Positions 1 through 13,461 of a stretch of 64,000 nucleotides of DNA are shown one piece after another. The stretch comes from Phytoseiulus persimilis. Taxonomy: Eukaryota > Arthropoda > Arachnida > Mesostigmata > Phytoseiidae. The position numbers and the translations under genes are program-made. The notes under the pieces were generated by a model. The model saw nothing but the letters and a program-made list of their open reading frames with translations, had not been told where the DNA came from and did no database searches. How positions within the stretch are numbered: position 1 is the first letter of the stretch; each line of letters starts with the position of its first letter. Location: NCBI GenBank assembly GCA_037576195.1, contig CM075102.1, forward strand, positions 21,510,745-21,574,744. The letters are read 5' to 3'.

Positions 1-335
1 TTCTGCTCCAATCGACGAAACAGGCAAGTGACGTCGATAATGTATAACACGACTTGGAGCGATTGTTCAGATTAACGTACATGAGCAAAGTCCTAATCTT
101 CTCCGTAGCGCAATATATCCGGGGAGCCATGCGGTCGAGCAGAATCTCGGTTCCAAGAGCAACCGTGAATCCGATCTATATTGTTCGTCGGCTCTTAGCG
201 AATTTTTGTGATTGATCGCCTCATCAGATGGAAACCAATCAGCGTGCCAATCGCGAAGACCAATATGCAATCAAGAACGAGCCAATTCGCTCGCGGGGAA
301 ACTATTGCTCGCGTGGCCCGTAAACATGATGGGAT

Positions 336-668
336 TTATCTGAAAGCTTCCTTCCGTTCATGAATTTCCCCGGCTTCGACTGGAGGCGAGATCTCGGCTT
401 TTCCGAAAAGTTCGTGGAGGAAAATTCCCCGCTCACTCCTCGAGTCGGCTGCGTTTGCTGCGGGCACGACGCGGGCCGCTGAAGTGGTTGGCGTAGGAGG
501 TTGGCTGCACCCGGACGCGGGCCCGATGATTGGCTTTCCTTCAACAGTCATTTCAATGTCTCCAATTGACCGTCGAGCCGTTTTCCCTACCTGGTGAGCG
601 GAGCCTCTGGTTGCTCTGAGCATCAACCGCTGAAGCTCCTCCAGATCGATATCCACGGCGGAGTCTGT
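336..668 (-). CDS. Candidate 3'-terminal exon, unrecognised
   Basis: An acceptor-like TTGCATACAG at about 669 opens a frame that runs to a stop at 336, about 110 residues. It begins with an acidic amphipathic stretch (DSAVDIDLEELQRLMLRA) and continues through a Pro/Thr/Ala-rich linker to a charged tail. Composition and codon choice look protein-like, but there is no homology I recognise and no upstream exon is identified. It could be chance. Confidence 0.25.
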   Translation of the reverse strand, partial: TDSAVDIDLEELQRLMLRATRGSAHQVGKTARRSIGDIEMTVEGKPIIGPASGCSQPPTPTTSAARVVPAANAADSRSERGIFLHELFGKAEISPPVEAGEIHERKEAFR

Positions 669-677
669 ATGCAACAC

Positions 678-3600
678 AGCGGCGGTCAGGGGGCCTCGGT
701 ACCGATCGGCTTGTCGTCGTTACGGATTCGCTTGATTGTTTCGAAACGTTGGATCTGAAATCCGGTCGAATCTCCTCCAGTAGCGACGAGAACAGAAACA
801 GTGGCGCCGCAGCTCAGAAAACGGTGAGCATTCTTCTCAAACAAAACGGGTCACAGTCCCTCCCTCCTGCGTTTCCCTGTCGGTTGCTTCGTCCGTTTGC
901 CCGTCAGTCAGTCAGTCTGTCCGTCCGTCCAGCAGTCCCTCCCTGGTACGGCATTTCATTCAAAGATGATGTCCGCACGGATACAGAAAATACGTGGCAT
1001 GTAACTGAGCGGTGACTTGATGTCCAAGGCCTCGGCGTGGGTGTACGATCCAAATCAGACTCAGCCTTGGTCCCGTGTGGAGACTTCGCGACACACGGAC
1101 TTTCACTTCATACGAAACTTCCGCGGCCGTCTTCTGCCGCCCGACCGAATAACAGCTTGCAGAAAAACGCGAAGGAAAGATCTTCTCTATGGGAAGACTC
1201 GGAACAAGCAACAACGCGCGGTTCCTCTGACATTTGACTGACCCAGACAACGCTGCCGACCGAATGCGAACTTGATTCGAGGGTTCGTGCGAGGGGTCGC
1301 TCGTCATGAGCGAGTTCCTTCCGAATCTCTTTCGGAACAAAACTCCAACCTTCGTTAAGCTTGTTTTCGGGAGCCATCTTCTCGCGAGCGTAGCCCTCCG
1401 AAGATGGCATGGCACAAATATTTGCCGTCTCAAAACACGCCAAAGAAGGCCTCGAGAAATCACTTTTCGAACCACTCGAGCGCTTCACACCTCCATCCGC
1501 AAACAGCAGCAAGCACAGAAGCAAGATCGCCTTCTGCGAACATTTGTTAAAACACTCCGATGGAAACTCTCCGCTAGTCCTCGTGTTTCTTCCGAATATC
1601 GCATGCGAGAAGTCCTTCAAGAGCTTGGAGTCGAATGCTCATCAACACAGTCAGTGAAGCTCGGGGCTGGTATGAATCGATGCGCGGGCGAAGGACGCTT
1701 CCTTCGGAGGCTTCTCCGTTGTTCCTAAAAGGAACGAGTCGATCGTACTCCGGTCACGGGTTCTCATAGCGCACACAAACGGAATTTCGACGGAAAGCGA
1801 CGACAGTGAGATGCAAATTCGTCAGCGGCGGCGCCGTCATGATACAGCTGTTTCGGCACGCCAGTCTCGGATTGAATGTGAAATCGTGAGTTTTTTCTTC
1901 CTTCAACGACGTTACTTTCTCTTCCAGTGTTCCCATTCCATCGGGAAACACAAAGCCGTATGCATTTCGATCAGTATCCAGTCCATCTATCCCGAGGAAT
2001 TCAATCGACGCGCCGGATGCGAGGTTACGCAACTTCCCATCGAATTCTAGTCAGCGGATCCGCAGTGTGTCTCATGTGGGTTTTTGTCCAACTACGACGG
2101 TTTCCACTCGGACTCCAGGGCCCGGCTTCCGTCTGAGTTCTGCCTCGGAGGCTCGATCGATACGTTTACTTCCCCGGCTCCTCAGCAGCATCATGACGAC
2201 TCGAACCAAGGGTCAAGTTAGGTCGTCTTCACCGTGTCATCGTACCACCATCGCGATCCAAAGTCATCGTCAAAACGCGTTCTTCGAGCCCGGCGGAGTG
2301 TCTTGTCCACCCTTTTCACCGAACGAGTCACGGAGCGAAGAATGGAAACGCATGCCGCTCCTCCGTCAGCAGTCGGTCGGTCTGTTTGAATCACAGAACG
2401 TTCTGCCGGCCGGCAACATGAAAGCGTCACGCGAGAGACACTGCAGGCGTCGTGTATCACCCATGACTTCGTGATGACAATCGGCAATCGACACAATCGC
2501 TTCGTTCGAAAAGCTCAAACTCCTCTCACTACTTATGGACGCTTTTCCTCGATGAGAACAGTTTGTCCACCATGAACGGAATACGCTTTCGTGCGTGAGA
2601 TTTTCTTCGCTCGAAACTTCGGAAGTGCTCTGAGAGCTGCCTGAGAGAAGGCCCGACAGTAGCCCGCAGAGATTTTCCCTGGTAGACAGTCGCCCGAGCT
2701 CTGACCCATCGCTAGGGTAAGTGTCAACACGTCCGTGTGAAACTGAACGTACGGAACAGCCTGTACTGAGACTAGGTCGTCTCTGACATACTTCATGGCC
2801 TCTCAGTGCTTCATCATCACATGCCGAAAGGCAGGAGCCCAAAAGACCCAGAGCCCAGAGGTTGGTGATCCTACTCGACCGCACATACGGCCGAAAACCC
2901 GTTAGGCCGAAAGCCTCTCTCACTGAGAAATCCTTCGGAAGCGAACGAAGCGGCTGGGCCTGGCTTGCTGTTCTAGCACCGTTTCATAGAGAATCCAGAC
3001 TTGAGCACTCTTTTTGTTTTCCGGCTGAACCTCTCAGCCAGCCCTCAGAAGTGTCCCGGAATCACCTTTCGGTATTGCACACTCAGACTTGAGCACTCAG
3101 CGGAAATCGAATCCGAAAATCGAGAGCTAGTATGAGGATCTTCTAATCAAGCCGCTTTCGAGCAGCAAGTTTCCCGGAGATGTAATTGATTCGGATCGAT
3201 CGAAATTCAAGGCGTTCCCTATGCTGCAGTGAGAATGCCCATCCCCAGCCTACTTGACCCAGAACCTCGCATCTTGTTCTGCAATGGAATATTGAAGACA
3301 TCATCCAGCGAGAAGGATTGCTGGGGCTTCAAAGGTTTCAGGACTTGTGGGGTCTCGGCCTTCCGGGGCTCATCCTTGCAGGAATATGCTGACCCAGGAT
3401 GAGGGACGAATATTTCCCCCCACAGAATCCTAAGTCTGCGAAATTCATTTTTCGCTGTCTGGCTGTGGTGTCTTCATCGTGGGAGTGTTTTTGTAACCGC
3501 AGCTGTCGATTGCTTTCGACTCCCTCTGGCGCTGCTTGAGATGCTGTTGCCGCTTGTGGTGTGTCTGTCCATCTTTCTGTCTGTCTGAGATGACGGTTCG

Positions 3601-6600
3601 GTGGAACCACAGATCTGGAAACATGAACAACAGCCCCCCGTTCTAGCGTCTCCAGTCCAGCTACCGTTCTATCGCTTCGTTATCTCCCACTGGGGACGAT
3701 TGATAGCCTAATCGATGATGATATTCTTCACGCTACCTCTTCTTCCCACTTTCCCTGACCGAGGCTTCCGATAAGCGTCGTATTGAAAGAACGTGCTACA
3801 TGGAGAAGGATCGTCGGTGTTCGCCAGGACTAAACGTTTAAATCAACAGCGGATGCAGCCCGCCGCCACTCACATCCCAGTAACGTAATCTCATGATCAG
3901 ATAATTCGGTAGCTGAGCGTGTGACTAACCGCCACCATCATCTATCGCGTTTTCCTGACCCGCTGCCCGAGTGGCGTATACCGTCACGTACGACGGAACG
4001 GTTTAATCATGGGGAAATAAAAGTGACAGCCTCCGAACAACACTGTGCTCACAAGCTGTGATGATAACGGCTGATATCGTTGAAAGTTTGAACTGACCAA
4101 TTGACTGAATGGTGGTCGAGATGGACGCGAAGGAAAACTAAATAAATCTTGACACTAATGATAACCGATATTTCTGAAGGTACCTGTTCCCATAGACGTC
4201 AAGTAGTAGACGTTCGTCGCGATCGGAGAATCGCGCGCACGCCGCTCAGGTTCAAATTCAGCCAGCCACCATTAACCCCAATGTTCAGAAGAACGGTTTT
4301 TGCTTTGGACTCCTCCGTCGGCGTGTTTTGTATTTTTGTGCGGCACCGGCACATCCGGCTGAGGAAGACGACATAATGAAAACTTCTCGAATGGCAAGTG
4401 AAATTCTTCGCATTCTTTTCCTACGTTGCTTTTTCCCTGACGCCGCGCGTTTTCAGACTCATATTGCAGGCGCGCCAAATACTTAAGACGACTTCGTTTC
4501 ATCCAACGTGACTTGTCGCAGTACCTTTATGGCCAATTCTTCTGTCCCGCGGAATCGTCCTTACGTTTGTGTTGACTAAACTCGCACTGCTGGCCTCTGC
4601 GTTTCCGTCGAGTTGCGAGGGACGGCGCAAGAATGCAGCTCTCTGTTGCCCGAGAAGAGATTCCCATGAAGCGACTGCCATGTGTGAGAAAGTCAACCAT
4701 GAGAGCAGCGGAAACTCCGCAGCAGTGATTTGGCAGTGATTCGATACCGGCTCCTTTCTGACAAGTTTCGCTGCCGGCTTTTCGGTGCGAATCGTGACTC
4801 CGCGATCTGCTTTAAAACAAATCACTTTGGTAATTCTCTCACTGATGGTGCCGTGCTGCATGTCAGAACATCGGAGCAATTTCAGCTCCCGGTCGTTCAT
4901 CTTCAGTAGAGCCTCATATTGGAGCTGTTCCCGGTGTGATTCGAGCCGCGCCGGAAACTAGCCGAGACGAGCTCCCTGCCACCGCTTTCTCCCATCGCCC
5001 GACCTCGGACTCTATGGACATCGTTTCCGTTGGCGTAACGAACGGATCGTAAACGATGAGATTAATTACGCATACGGCTCTGATGACTGAACTCAAGCCG
5101 ACACCTGTCTGTGCCGTTCCTGGCAGCTGTAAACACCCAATACGAATGCACGATCCGTCTCTGTTCGTGTGGGAGATTAATTCAATTGTTTCAGCATGGA
5201 TGTAAGAGTAAGCGCGGAGCCGGCTCGCATCCTTGGGAACCGAACTAGTCGTCCGTGGCAGAGGAAGACGCCCATTGTTACAGAACACAGAATAGTTTGA
5301 CGTCTCAACCACACATTCACACTCGGTGCTTGTTAGCAGGACGTATCATGCCCAGATCGTTGGAAGCTTTCGCTACGAGCTGATCACTTCACTGGCTAGT
5401 AGCCCAACGTGCTGAATGATTCTGCCGCGTGCCAGTCGTCAAGTGTACGATGCACGCTGGTTCCCTGGACGACGAAGACTTAATCATGATCATAGGACGG
5501 CGAATCAGCCTACAAGATGACGCGGAGTTCTTGATGAATTACTTGAGTGCTTCACCCAATGATCGTCGGACTGGAAGAGCTTTCAATCGACAGAAGGTTT
5601 GACTGATAGTCGGTTGATAATGACGTTTTTGACGGATGACTTCCAAACATCCACGCCCCGACCCGAACAATATGATCTCCCGACCGGTCGCTCCTTCGCG
5701 CGTTTTGATGCCGCTTTGTCTCTCCTTGACAAATCTATATAGCGCCTGCCTAACATCCATCATAATTAGCTTGCTAAGTGGCCGGTGTCAAGTTGAGCCA
5801 GGCCGGCAAGGGGCAAGCTTTTGCATGAGTTCTTCAGCGCTGTGGATGCAGCACCGGCGGCGCATTTTCGGGCCGGCCGTACGCCCACGTGCTTCAAACG
5901 TAGCTAGATAGCGTGAAAATAATGTTCACTGGCTATTTTCATGCTTTGTTTCGGTTCAATCACGATTTTTTGCGGGAGATCGTGCGGGTGGCACTCACAC
6001 GGCGAATAGGGAACGCTGTTTATGGCCCCTCCACTTCCTCGTGTCTTATAGGGCAACAAAGCAACTGTTGTCGTTTTCAAATGTCGAAAAGAGGATCCGA
6101 TGTCGATTGCGATCGGACCCGCAGCGAGCTTTCGTCGCAGCGGATCATGCTCCGCATGTGAACGGCTAAGTGGAGCTTCTGGCTCGAAGAAACAGGGGAG
6201 AGCACCTGTAGTTCCGCAGAACTCCATACGCTTTCTATGCTGTTTTTCCGGGGATTGAATTATTATCACGGAGAAATCGTGTTGTCACAAGACACGGCGG
6301 CTAGAAAAATCCCCTTGACTTCACATCGATTCCTCGAAGTGCCTTGCTGTCTTGGCGGCGACGCGCTGCCCAGATCCAGTTCGGAACTCATAACGCGTCG
6401 CGGCGGTGGAGCTTATTCCGGATACAACGAGCTGTCGAGCTTATTCCACGCGTGTACTTCCTTCCCGAATCTTCCTTCTTTAGTTTTTTTCTTCGATGTC
6501 GTTGTTGGCGGTGGCTGCTGTGTGTTCTTGAGCGGCGCCGAACCGATCTGACCGAATTCGGATGTAGCATTAACTCTATTGGAAATCATTGGGCGGAAGC

Positions 6601-7300
6601 AGTGGGCGACGGAATTCCACGCACAGAATTTTTCGAACAATTCAATGTTGACGACATCGGATTCGATTCGGCCATTTTACGAGTCCCACCGCGATTTGCT
6701 CGGAGAATAATACGTAGGGTCCGTCAGCGGAACCATTGGCGCCTCTGTCTATTTGGATCAGAGGGAGGCAACCGCGGTTTCGGCTCGACCCATGAGGACC
6801 GGACGGGTCTCAAGTTTCACAAAGTATGGGGGGGGGGGGAGGGGACTCCATGGGAATAACGCCAGACGGGCGTCCGGAGCTCAGCTGGCAGAAGGGAGCT
6901 GATAGAAGGACGCTGGAAGTCCGGCTCGTGAGAGAACGGAGAATCACGGCGCAGAATTTTGTCAACTGGAGATGGGAAAGGAGATTCTCTGGTATGCAGC
7001 CGAGGATCCGAAACCTGGACTGGGGACGGACGAATCTTCACCGAGAGCTGTGAGAAATCGGTGCCGCGTAGTGGAAGAGTTGATGAGAACTGAGGTCACG
7101 GGATATGCTCCGCTGCTCGTCGAACAGAAGTTGTGTTCCACTAAAGCGACCATTTGTCAGATTGACACGATTGTTGTTGCCGGAGCGTCTGCGAGTGTCG
7201 TTCGCTGCGAAGCTTCTCGCCTCTGAGCTGTCCAGGCGCTCAGAGGAGCGAATGGAGGGCAATCGAATCGACCCAGCCGATTTAGGCTACAAACTGGACG
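678..7300. other. No confident gene
   Basis: It holds a GTCA/GTCC-type simple stretch near 900-935, a repeated CAGACTTGAGCACTC at about 2997 and 3087, and two adjacent open frames on - at 4499-4900 and 4914-5312 with mildly protein-like composition. Nothing recognised on either strand. Confidence 0.5.
6828..6844. repeat. Poly-G run
   Basis: Twelve G, one A, then four G. It could form a quadruplex. Its complement-like counterpart (C13 T C5) lies at 9673-9691. Confidence 0.85.
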
Positions 7301-7322
7301 GAATTTGAGTAGCGAGGTCTGC

Positions 7323-7583
7323 ATGGGCTCGTGTGCGTGCGTTCTTTTCTATCTGATCGTCTGCTGTTCCGCTGTCAGCGTGGCAGAAGTGAGGTCTGCG
7401 GTAAATTTCGCCCACTTCACGCTCACGCGGAGACCCAAGCTGGCGGACTTGCGGAATTCTAGCGATCGATCTAGCGAGCGGGCGAAACAAGGCTTGGAAG
7501 AAAAGTTGTTCTTCTTCCTCGTCGATCCGTCCAGAAAATCCATCTTTTCCCTCCGACTCCGGTCAGCCCGTCGACGGAACTGA
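7323..7583 (+). CDS. Candidate small secreted protein or signal-peptide exon
   Basis: The ATG in TGCATGGGC opens a frame whose first 22 or so residues (MGSCACVLFYLIVCCSAVSVA) read as a signal peptide, followed by a basic tail to a stop. A donor-like GTGAGG lies right after the predicted cleavage region, so it could instead be a signal-peptide exon with the rest elsewhere. The body is not recognised. Confidence 0.2.
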   Translation: MGSCACVLFYLIVCCSAVSVAEVRSAVNFAHFTLTRRPKLADLRNSSDRSSERAKQGLEEKLFFFLVDPSRKSIFSLRLRSARRRN

Positions 7584-9661
7584 TCGACGCACTGAGTGAG
7601 CGAGTGTCAGGCCGGGCATGGTGATGCAGAGGACGAAGTCGACGATTGTATTATGCGCACGATCGATTCATGTAGGACGCCATGCGGGCCAATCTTGAGG
7701 GTGTGTCGTCACAGAAACACGTACATACTGTATCGAACAGGTTCGTCCAGACATTCACGGACTGACTTGCCGCCGGGTGGTCGGGCCGATATCGTGTAAT
7801 GATACAGCCGGACTAATAATCCGGGTACATTAGCCCAATATATTCCGTTTCTGGAAAACGTGAATCGTCGTTCTAATCCCAAGGCACGTCTCTATCCGGT
7901 CATAAAATGCAGGGGCGATAACCCCAACGATCCTCTATCCACCGTTATCGAGCTCGCAAGTCGCGCTCCGATTCTGAGGTTGAGTGCTCCCAAGAGCGGA
8001 CTTTCGACCGAACTCCCGAACTGTTGATGGTGCAAACTTCGTCAATTTGTGTCAAGTTACCTTCAGAGGTCGCTAGACCGCGTCGGTTCCGCACTCGCAG
8101 CAGCCGTCCTGGCAGCAGAGCAGGCAACACTCGAACCAGATTCCTATTTGGCGAAACGAGTTTATCACGCAATCCGACAGATACGACAAACACTTCATTC
8201 ACGCAACGTAACACACATCGGACGTGAGCACCGGCACACAAGTCAGAACGCCAGGGCGCGCTGATCCTACTTCGCTCCAATGCGGTGGCTCGACACACAG
8301 GGAAGGGTCAGCACCGTCAGAGAAAGCAAGCGAGAGGAAAATAAGAGGCTGAAAGCTACGGAGAGGAGCTGCGATCGTTACGCGGTCGCCGTCGCTTCCA
8401 CAACAACCTGGAACACCAGATTCAGAGAGTGACAGGTAGACAATGGTCACATCAAGCACACCATGAGCGCATCGTAGCTCTCGCTGGCATACCAACGAAC
8501 TCGCGTCAGCTCCCTCCAGCGATCAAGCAGAGGATTCGGCTTGCCAGCTTGACACTGATCGAGTCATTGAAGATCTACGGCGTGAGTTGGGCCACTGCGT
8601 TCGGAACCACTGACTGATCTTCTTTCGTAGCTCCTCAATCAAGTGCAGAAGCGAGCGGGTCCGGGAATATCGAAACTCCCGATCCAGTTAAAATGGCAAC
8701 AGCCCCGTGGGGTTCTCGGGGCTCTCAACTGCGAATTCATCGAGCGCGAAGAAGCAAAACCTGACGGAGCCCAGCGCTATGGTCCTAATGAGAGCTGAGT
8801 CGGATGTTGAATGATTATCTGGTTCGAAACCCTTGATGCAAGATGGTTGGCGGATGTTACGTCGCCGGACATATAGATATGAGAGAAAAAACAACTCCAA
8901 CGTCTTAGACGAGTCAGACACAAAAAAAAGTCGCAGATTCCATCTTGGGGACGGAGTTTCAGGCGCAATTATCGTTGCGCAAAGTATCGATCGTCGTGAT
9001 CTCCGCGCTGATTATCAACAACCGAGAATCTCCTCCACTGACTATGGGAGCGGCTTCGAAATTTCTTTCGGCTGCTCAACAGACTAGAACAACTGATGAT
9101 AATCCAAGACGATCCTGCTCGATGGTTTCCGCGCTGAGATAGAGGTTGAACAGAGCTCGAACTCCCCGATCTTGGCTCCTGGCTATGGGTCTGACTGAGA
9201 TGGAACCGTCTCTTGCGTGGGTCGATCGGGCTTTGGCTGGAGCTCGAGCGGGGCTCGATGTGCGTCTCTGTCGGGATCGCGTTCAGGGTATTCTGATACT
9301 TTGACTCAAAACTCTCTTCAAGCATGAGGAAGGGCCAGAGACTGATATCTACTTTGATATTCAATTTTCTTGTGTATACATTCTGATCCACACCGTTTGT
9401 GCTAATATTGTACGACGGAATCAGTAAGAGCCGCTCGTTGTCATGCGCGTGGCTCGTAACGACCTCGCCCATCACGGCACGATTTAGGAATGCACGTCAA
9501 AAGGTCATCGGAAGATTGGTTGGGATGATTTTCTCAGAACGGCATCCGGCGACCTCCGATCCAAAACAAATCGTCTGGTCAGAATCGAGACACACACGAC
9601 GAGTGGGAATCTTCAGCGATTTGGAGCGTATTCTGGAATGAGCGCTTCAAGCGAACCAAAC
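7584..9661. other. No gene seen
   Basis: Only short open frames of chance quality on both strands. No motif recognised. Confidence 0.5.
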
Positions 9662-9672
9662 TCAGCGGAAAT

Positions 9673-9691
9673 CCCCCCCCCCCCCTCCCCC
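9673..9691. repeat. Poly-C run
   Basis: Thirteen C, one T, five C, the reverse-complement image of the G run at 6828. Nothing else around the two runs matches. Confidence 0.85.
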
Positions 9692-10251
9692 AGTGGACAA
9701 CGGAGATAATCTGCGCAGAGGAGCAGAACACGTCGCGTACGCTCTCCCGTCCGGTCTCTCCTTCAGAAATCTCACGCCAGACCAAGCGATGTTTTCAGAG
9801 GCGTTTGCACGAGTTCCGTCGATGATCGGTACTCGCTCGTTGTGTGACTTCCAAACTTGCGCGTCGCCCGGCATTCCGACGGCCTGTGCGAGTCTCGCCG
9901 TGAGCACGCCTGCGGCTCCCGCGGCTGCATGCGAACGAGACAGGTGCAATAATTTGTCGCGAATGAAGTGAGGCTCCGCCGTAGTTTCGAAAACGACGGA
10001 GGATGTCCGTCGTGTTTTGCCCGTAGAAACAATCGGCATTGCATGTTTTCCGCCTCGTAGATGTTGCATGGACTTCCACCTCCCGACGAATGGCAGCTGT
10101 CAGTCACGGACGTGATGTCTGTACGTGTATTTGTCGCCTACTGAATCAAATTGCCCGTTTGGGGTCTGGCGTCATGCACAGGGACTCTCTTCAACGAATT
10201 CGAAGGTCATTTACCGAATGTTGTGTGGTTTTCTGTGACAGCAGCGTAGAG

Positions 10252-10584
10252 TCAGTGCCAGTGTTGAGATGGGCTATTGATCGGAGAACGTGAGGGCAGC
10301 ACATGATTCCTGCCAAAACTGAGATCGCTCCATCTCTTCTCCTTGTAGCCCAGAGAAACACTGTAAGGATTTGGAAATCCCGCGACTTCCAGACCTTTTA
10401 GCTCCAACCGCATTCGTGGGAGAACTCGAAGAATCAGTACCTGGTGCTGTATCAGGAGCCGAACGTTCGAAAGGTCGATGATGAACCATTCGAGGAACGA
10501 GGGTGAAATCCGGGGCTGTCTGAAGAAAACGGCGATTTGGTCACTCCAACCGCACTGGCCCGGGATTTTTATGGGATGAAGCAC
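10252..10584 (-). CDS. Candidate exon(s), unrecognised
   Basis: A 110-residue open frame with alternating hydrophobic stretches (FLEWFIIDLSNVRLLI, then GYKEKRWSDLSF) that read like beta strands of a folded domain. A possible acceptor (GTTTTCTTCAG) lies within it. A second open frame on the same strand follows at 9662-10069. Neither is recognised, and the frames were not connected. Confidence 0.2.
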   Translation of the reverse strand: MLHPIKIPGQCGWSDQIAVFFRQPRISPSFLEWFIIDLSNVRLLIQHQVLILRVLPRMRLELKGLEVAGFPNPYSVSLGYKEKRWSDLSFGRNHVLPSRSPINSPSQHWH

Positions 10585-10589
10585 ACGTG

Positions 10590-12320
10590 AGCCGCGTGGG
10601 GTCGGAACATAGGCTCGTGGGTCCAGGATCGGCTTCCAAGATCTATTGCCAGTTCTGCCACCAAACTGCTGTCCAGAGGAAGCTCCAAAGAGCGGATGAA
10701 CATTCTCGCAACCGGGCGAGGAATGATATCTATTCGAGATTTCTCAAATGGAATATGGGTAATGGAATATTTTCATTCTAGGTTTGGCCAGTACCAACTG
10801 AGATCGGCTGATTCTGCATCATACTGCGAAAAATTCGCTAATTGTATCGAAGATGACTCTCCTCATTGCATATTCTCCTTGTCTAGATTCTATGCGGCAT
10901 TCCGGCCCGAGTCGGCGTCGGCGGCATACGGTTTGAGAGCTTTTGACATCGACTCTCGCGAGAAGAAAGAAGGCGTTGTGAAGCGAAAACGCTGTAGCTG
11001 TGCGCACGACTCATTAGTTCAAGTGTCAGCGAACGTCAACTTCAATTTAACGGCAGCCGAGCGGGCAGCCAATGCAGCGGCAATAATGCTTCTGCGCCCG
11101 ATGATTTATCTAGAGATAGTCGCCGCGGCCGCCGTCGCGATCACATCTTGATACATCGCGAGAACAGGAGGTCGTTATTGGATGTATTCGGCAATGATTC
11201 CTCAAACGCAACGGTTGCTCTCGGACGGATTCGGAGAGGCAAGATGCGGGTTTCGACAATGTGGAAGCAACTCCATTCCGACGGAGTCGGGAACACCTCC
11301 TTGGCTGGACGCGATCAAGGAGTTTTCTGTCGCCTCGAACGAAACGGTCAATGTTTCGAACGGTCCCAGAACGGGGAGAAAGAGAAAACCACCGGAACGG
11401 CGGGACGCTCTTCCTGCAGGGAGACGGGCTTGGAAGTCGTTTCGAGGACCTCCGTTCGCCCGCTGGGATTTATTGGAGTCGTCCCCAGTTTATCCATTCG
11501 CCGGACTGCCGAGAATCGAGCATGGACCGATTCAGAGACCGATCTGCCCTCCAACTCGTTTGAGATGAAGGACGAGGCATGCGAGGCTGCGACCGCTCGA
11601 GATTCAGGAGTTGAGCTACATCAGACTCACTTAAAAATATGGTTCACTTCTGCCTGATCCACTGACCGCGTTTTCCGGCCAGAATCAGCCCGAAGTTCCT
11701 GCTTTCTGGTGGTTTCGAGCTCGGTCCGACTCAGAACGGGGGAAGTTTGGCTCGAAGCTCAACGGTCGATGCACATACGGTGCGACGATGTGCCTCTCCC
11801 CTAAGATCACTCCTTTGTCTCAGTACTACTCATTCATTCTCTCATTCGTTTCCGGCAGTCACTGAGAATCCACCGACCCACTATCCTGGCTATGATCATT
11901 CAGGAGTTCCGAACGTTTGCCGAAATATGCTCTCGGCGTATCGGCCCTCTCCGTCCCAAATAGACAGTGGTAGATTTTATTGTCCGCAGGTTTTTCTGAT
12001 GAGCTCAGCTCTGGAATTATCGGCGAACGACTCACATTTTGTTGCCGATGAGCTTCCGACCAGATATCGAACACTTGGAAGGCTCTCAGGCGTACATATC
12101 CTGTGTCACTCAACTCTGCCGGAGATTATAGTATTTCACGATTTCGGCTGCTTGTCCGCTAATTGATTTTCACTCTGACTTCCACAGAAACAGGGAAACC
12201 CTCGACACGCTCGACTTCTGCTGAGCTTTGCTTCTTTCTGGATGATCGGGCAACAACGATCATCTAACCACGGAGCATGCGAGCCGCTCGAGTGCCGGCC
12301 GGCGAGCATCTGGATCGGTC
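10590..12320. other. No confident gene
   Basis: Long overlapping open frames on + (10696-11151, 11148-11657, 11182-11568) have ordinary composition and no recognised motif. They may be chance in moderately GC-rich DNA. Confidence 0.4.
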
Positions 12321-12324
12321 TTTC

Positions 12325-12588
12325 TCAAGATAGAGCTCGTGCCACCTGGGAGAGAAGAAACCTGTCTAGCGGCACCCTACGAACACCGGGTGCTCGATGA
12401 GAGTGGAAGCCGGGGTTCGAACGCTGGGGGCAGAGAGAAATGAACTTGGGTTCGGGTTGAACACTCGTGTCGTCGGAGTAGACCTTCGTCTGCATATTCA
12501 CCTTTCCCGTTTCGACATAGGTGTCCATCTCTTCTCCGAAACGATTCACAAGTAGCTGGCGAAACCGCGTTGATTGGCGAGCAAACAC
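12325..12588 (-). CDS. Candidate exon, unrecognised
   Basis: An open frame containing NRFGEEMDTYVETGKVNM and a following charged stretch has mostly GC-ending codons, like the firm genes here. It ends at a stop just after a possible donor (CAG then GTGGCA). There is no recognised domain and no neighbouring exon could be attached with confidence. Confidence 0.18.
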   Translation of the reverse strand: MFARQSTRFRQLLVNRFGEEMDTYVETGKVNMQTKVYSDDTSVQPEPKFISLCPQRSNPGFHSHRAPGVRRVPLDRFLLSQVARALS

Positions 12589-13461
12589 CGAGCTTCTCTT
12601 TCGGAAGGGTCCCGTCCGCCACGCTCACTTGAAATCTCTTCTTCCCGTCTTTCTCTCTGGCGCTCTCTTTCTCGCGTCACAGATTCCGGAACCGGAAGGA
12701 GTACGTGTTCCTCATTTCATTATCCGAACAAGGAATACACGATTGCGAAGCATGAAACTCACTCGCAGCATCGAGATGGGGAGCGAGAAGCCTCATGGAG
12801 CAGGGAGGGAACGCCGAGTGACTATCATGGACTTTTTTTTTTGCTGGCCAGGCAAACGAGAACAGAGCCCCGGATCTTCTCGGCGACTGAATTCACGCAA
12901 AGAATGTTTCTGGCGGAAGGATCATCAGGTGGAATGCGAGCGCTCTGCTAGGCCAGACAGGCATTTCTGAACTGTTCACAATCGCTTTGTTGCGAGCAGA
13001 ACAGCCCTTAGGGCCATCTGCTCCTCTGACCAGAAAAGAGAAGTAGTCGAAAACCTCGCTTCGTCTGTGGAGAAACACTGGCGCGTACGATCAGTGGTTT
13101 CCCGTGATGAGTTTGCGAACTCGCGACTGCAGAGCGGGGGAAATTCTCGCTGGCGATTCGTCCAAAGCCTTTCGTTCATGACGGTCGCTCCAGCCGCTTT
13201 CCGATGAGGTTCGGGAAGCTGTCCTCTCGGTCTCGAAAGCTGTCGCGATGCGCGTCGCAAACGGAAGGAGTGGCGGGGAGCTCTCAGCAGCAGAATCCAT
13301 GCGCATGCTTCGCTCGTTTGCATCGCAAATATGATCATCATACAATTGTTTACGTTTTGCATAATGAGCCTCCGACAGTTATGATTTATGATGCCGGAGC
13401 TGTATTCCAACATCGAGAATCCGGCTCACGAATGGGCAAGGAACCGTACTTACGCGTTCAT

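Noticed and set aside
2366-2923. 185-residue open frame on -
   Set aside because: Ser/Arg/Cys-rich composition typical of a chance frame; no motif, and the other frames are equally open.
6344-6859. 171-residue open frame on +
   Set aside because: It runs into a poly-G tract and has Arg/Trp/Phe-rich chance composition; a short middle part looks better but has no support.
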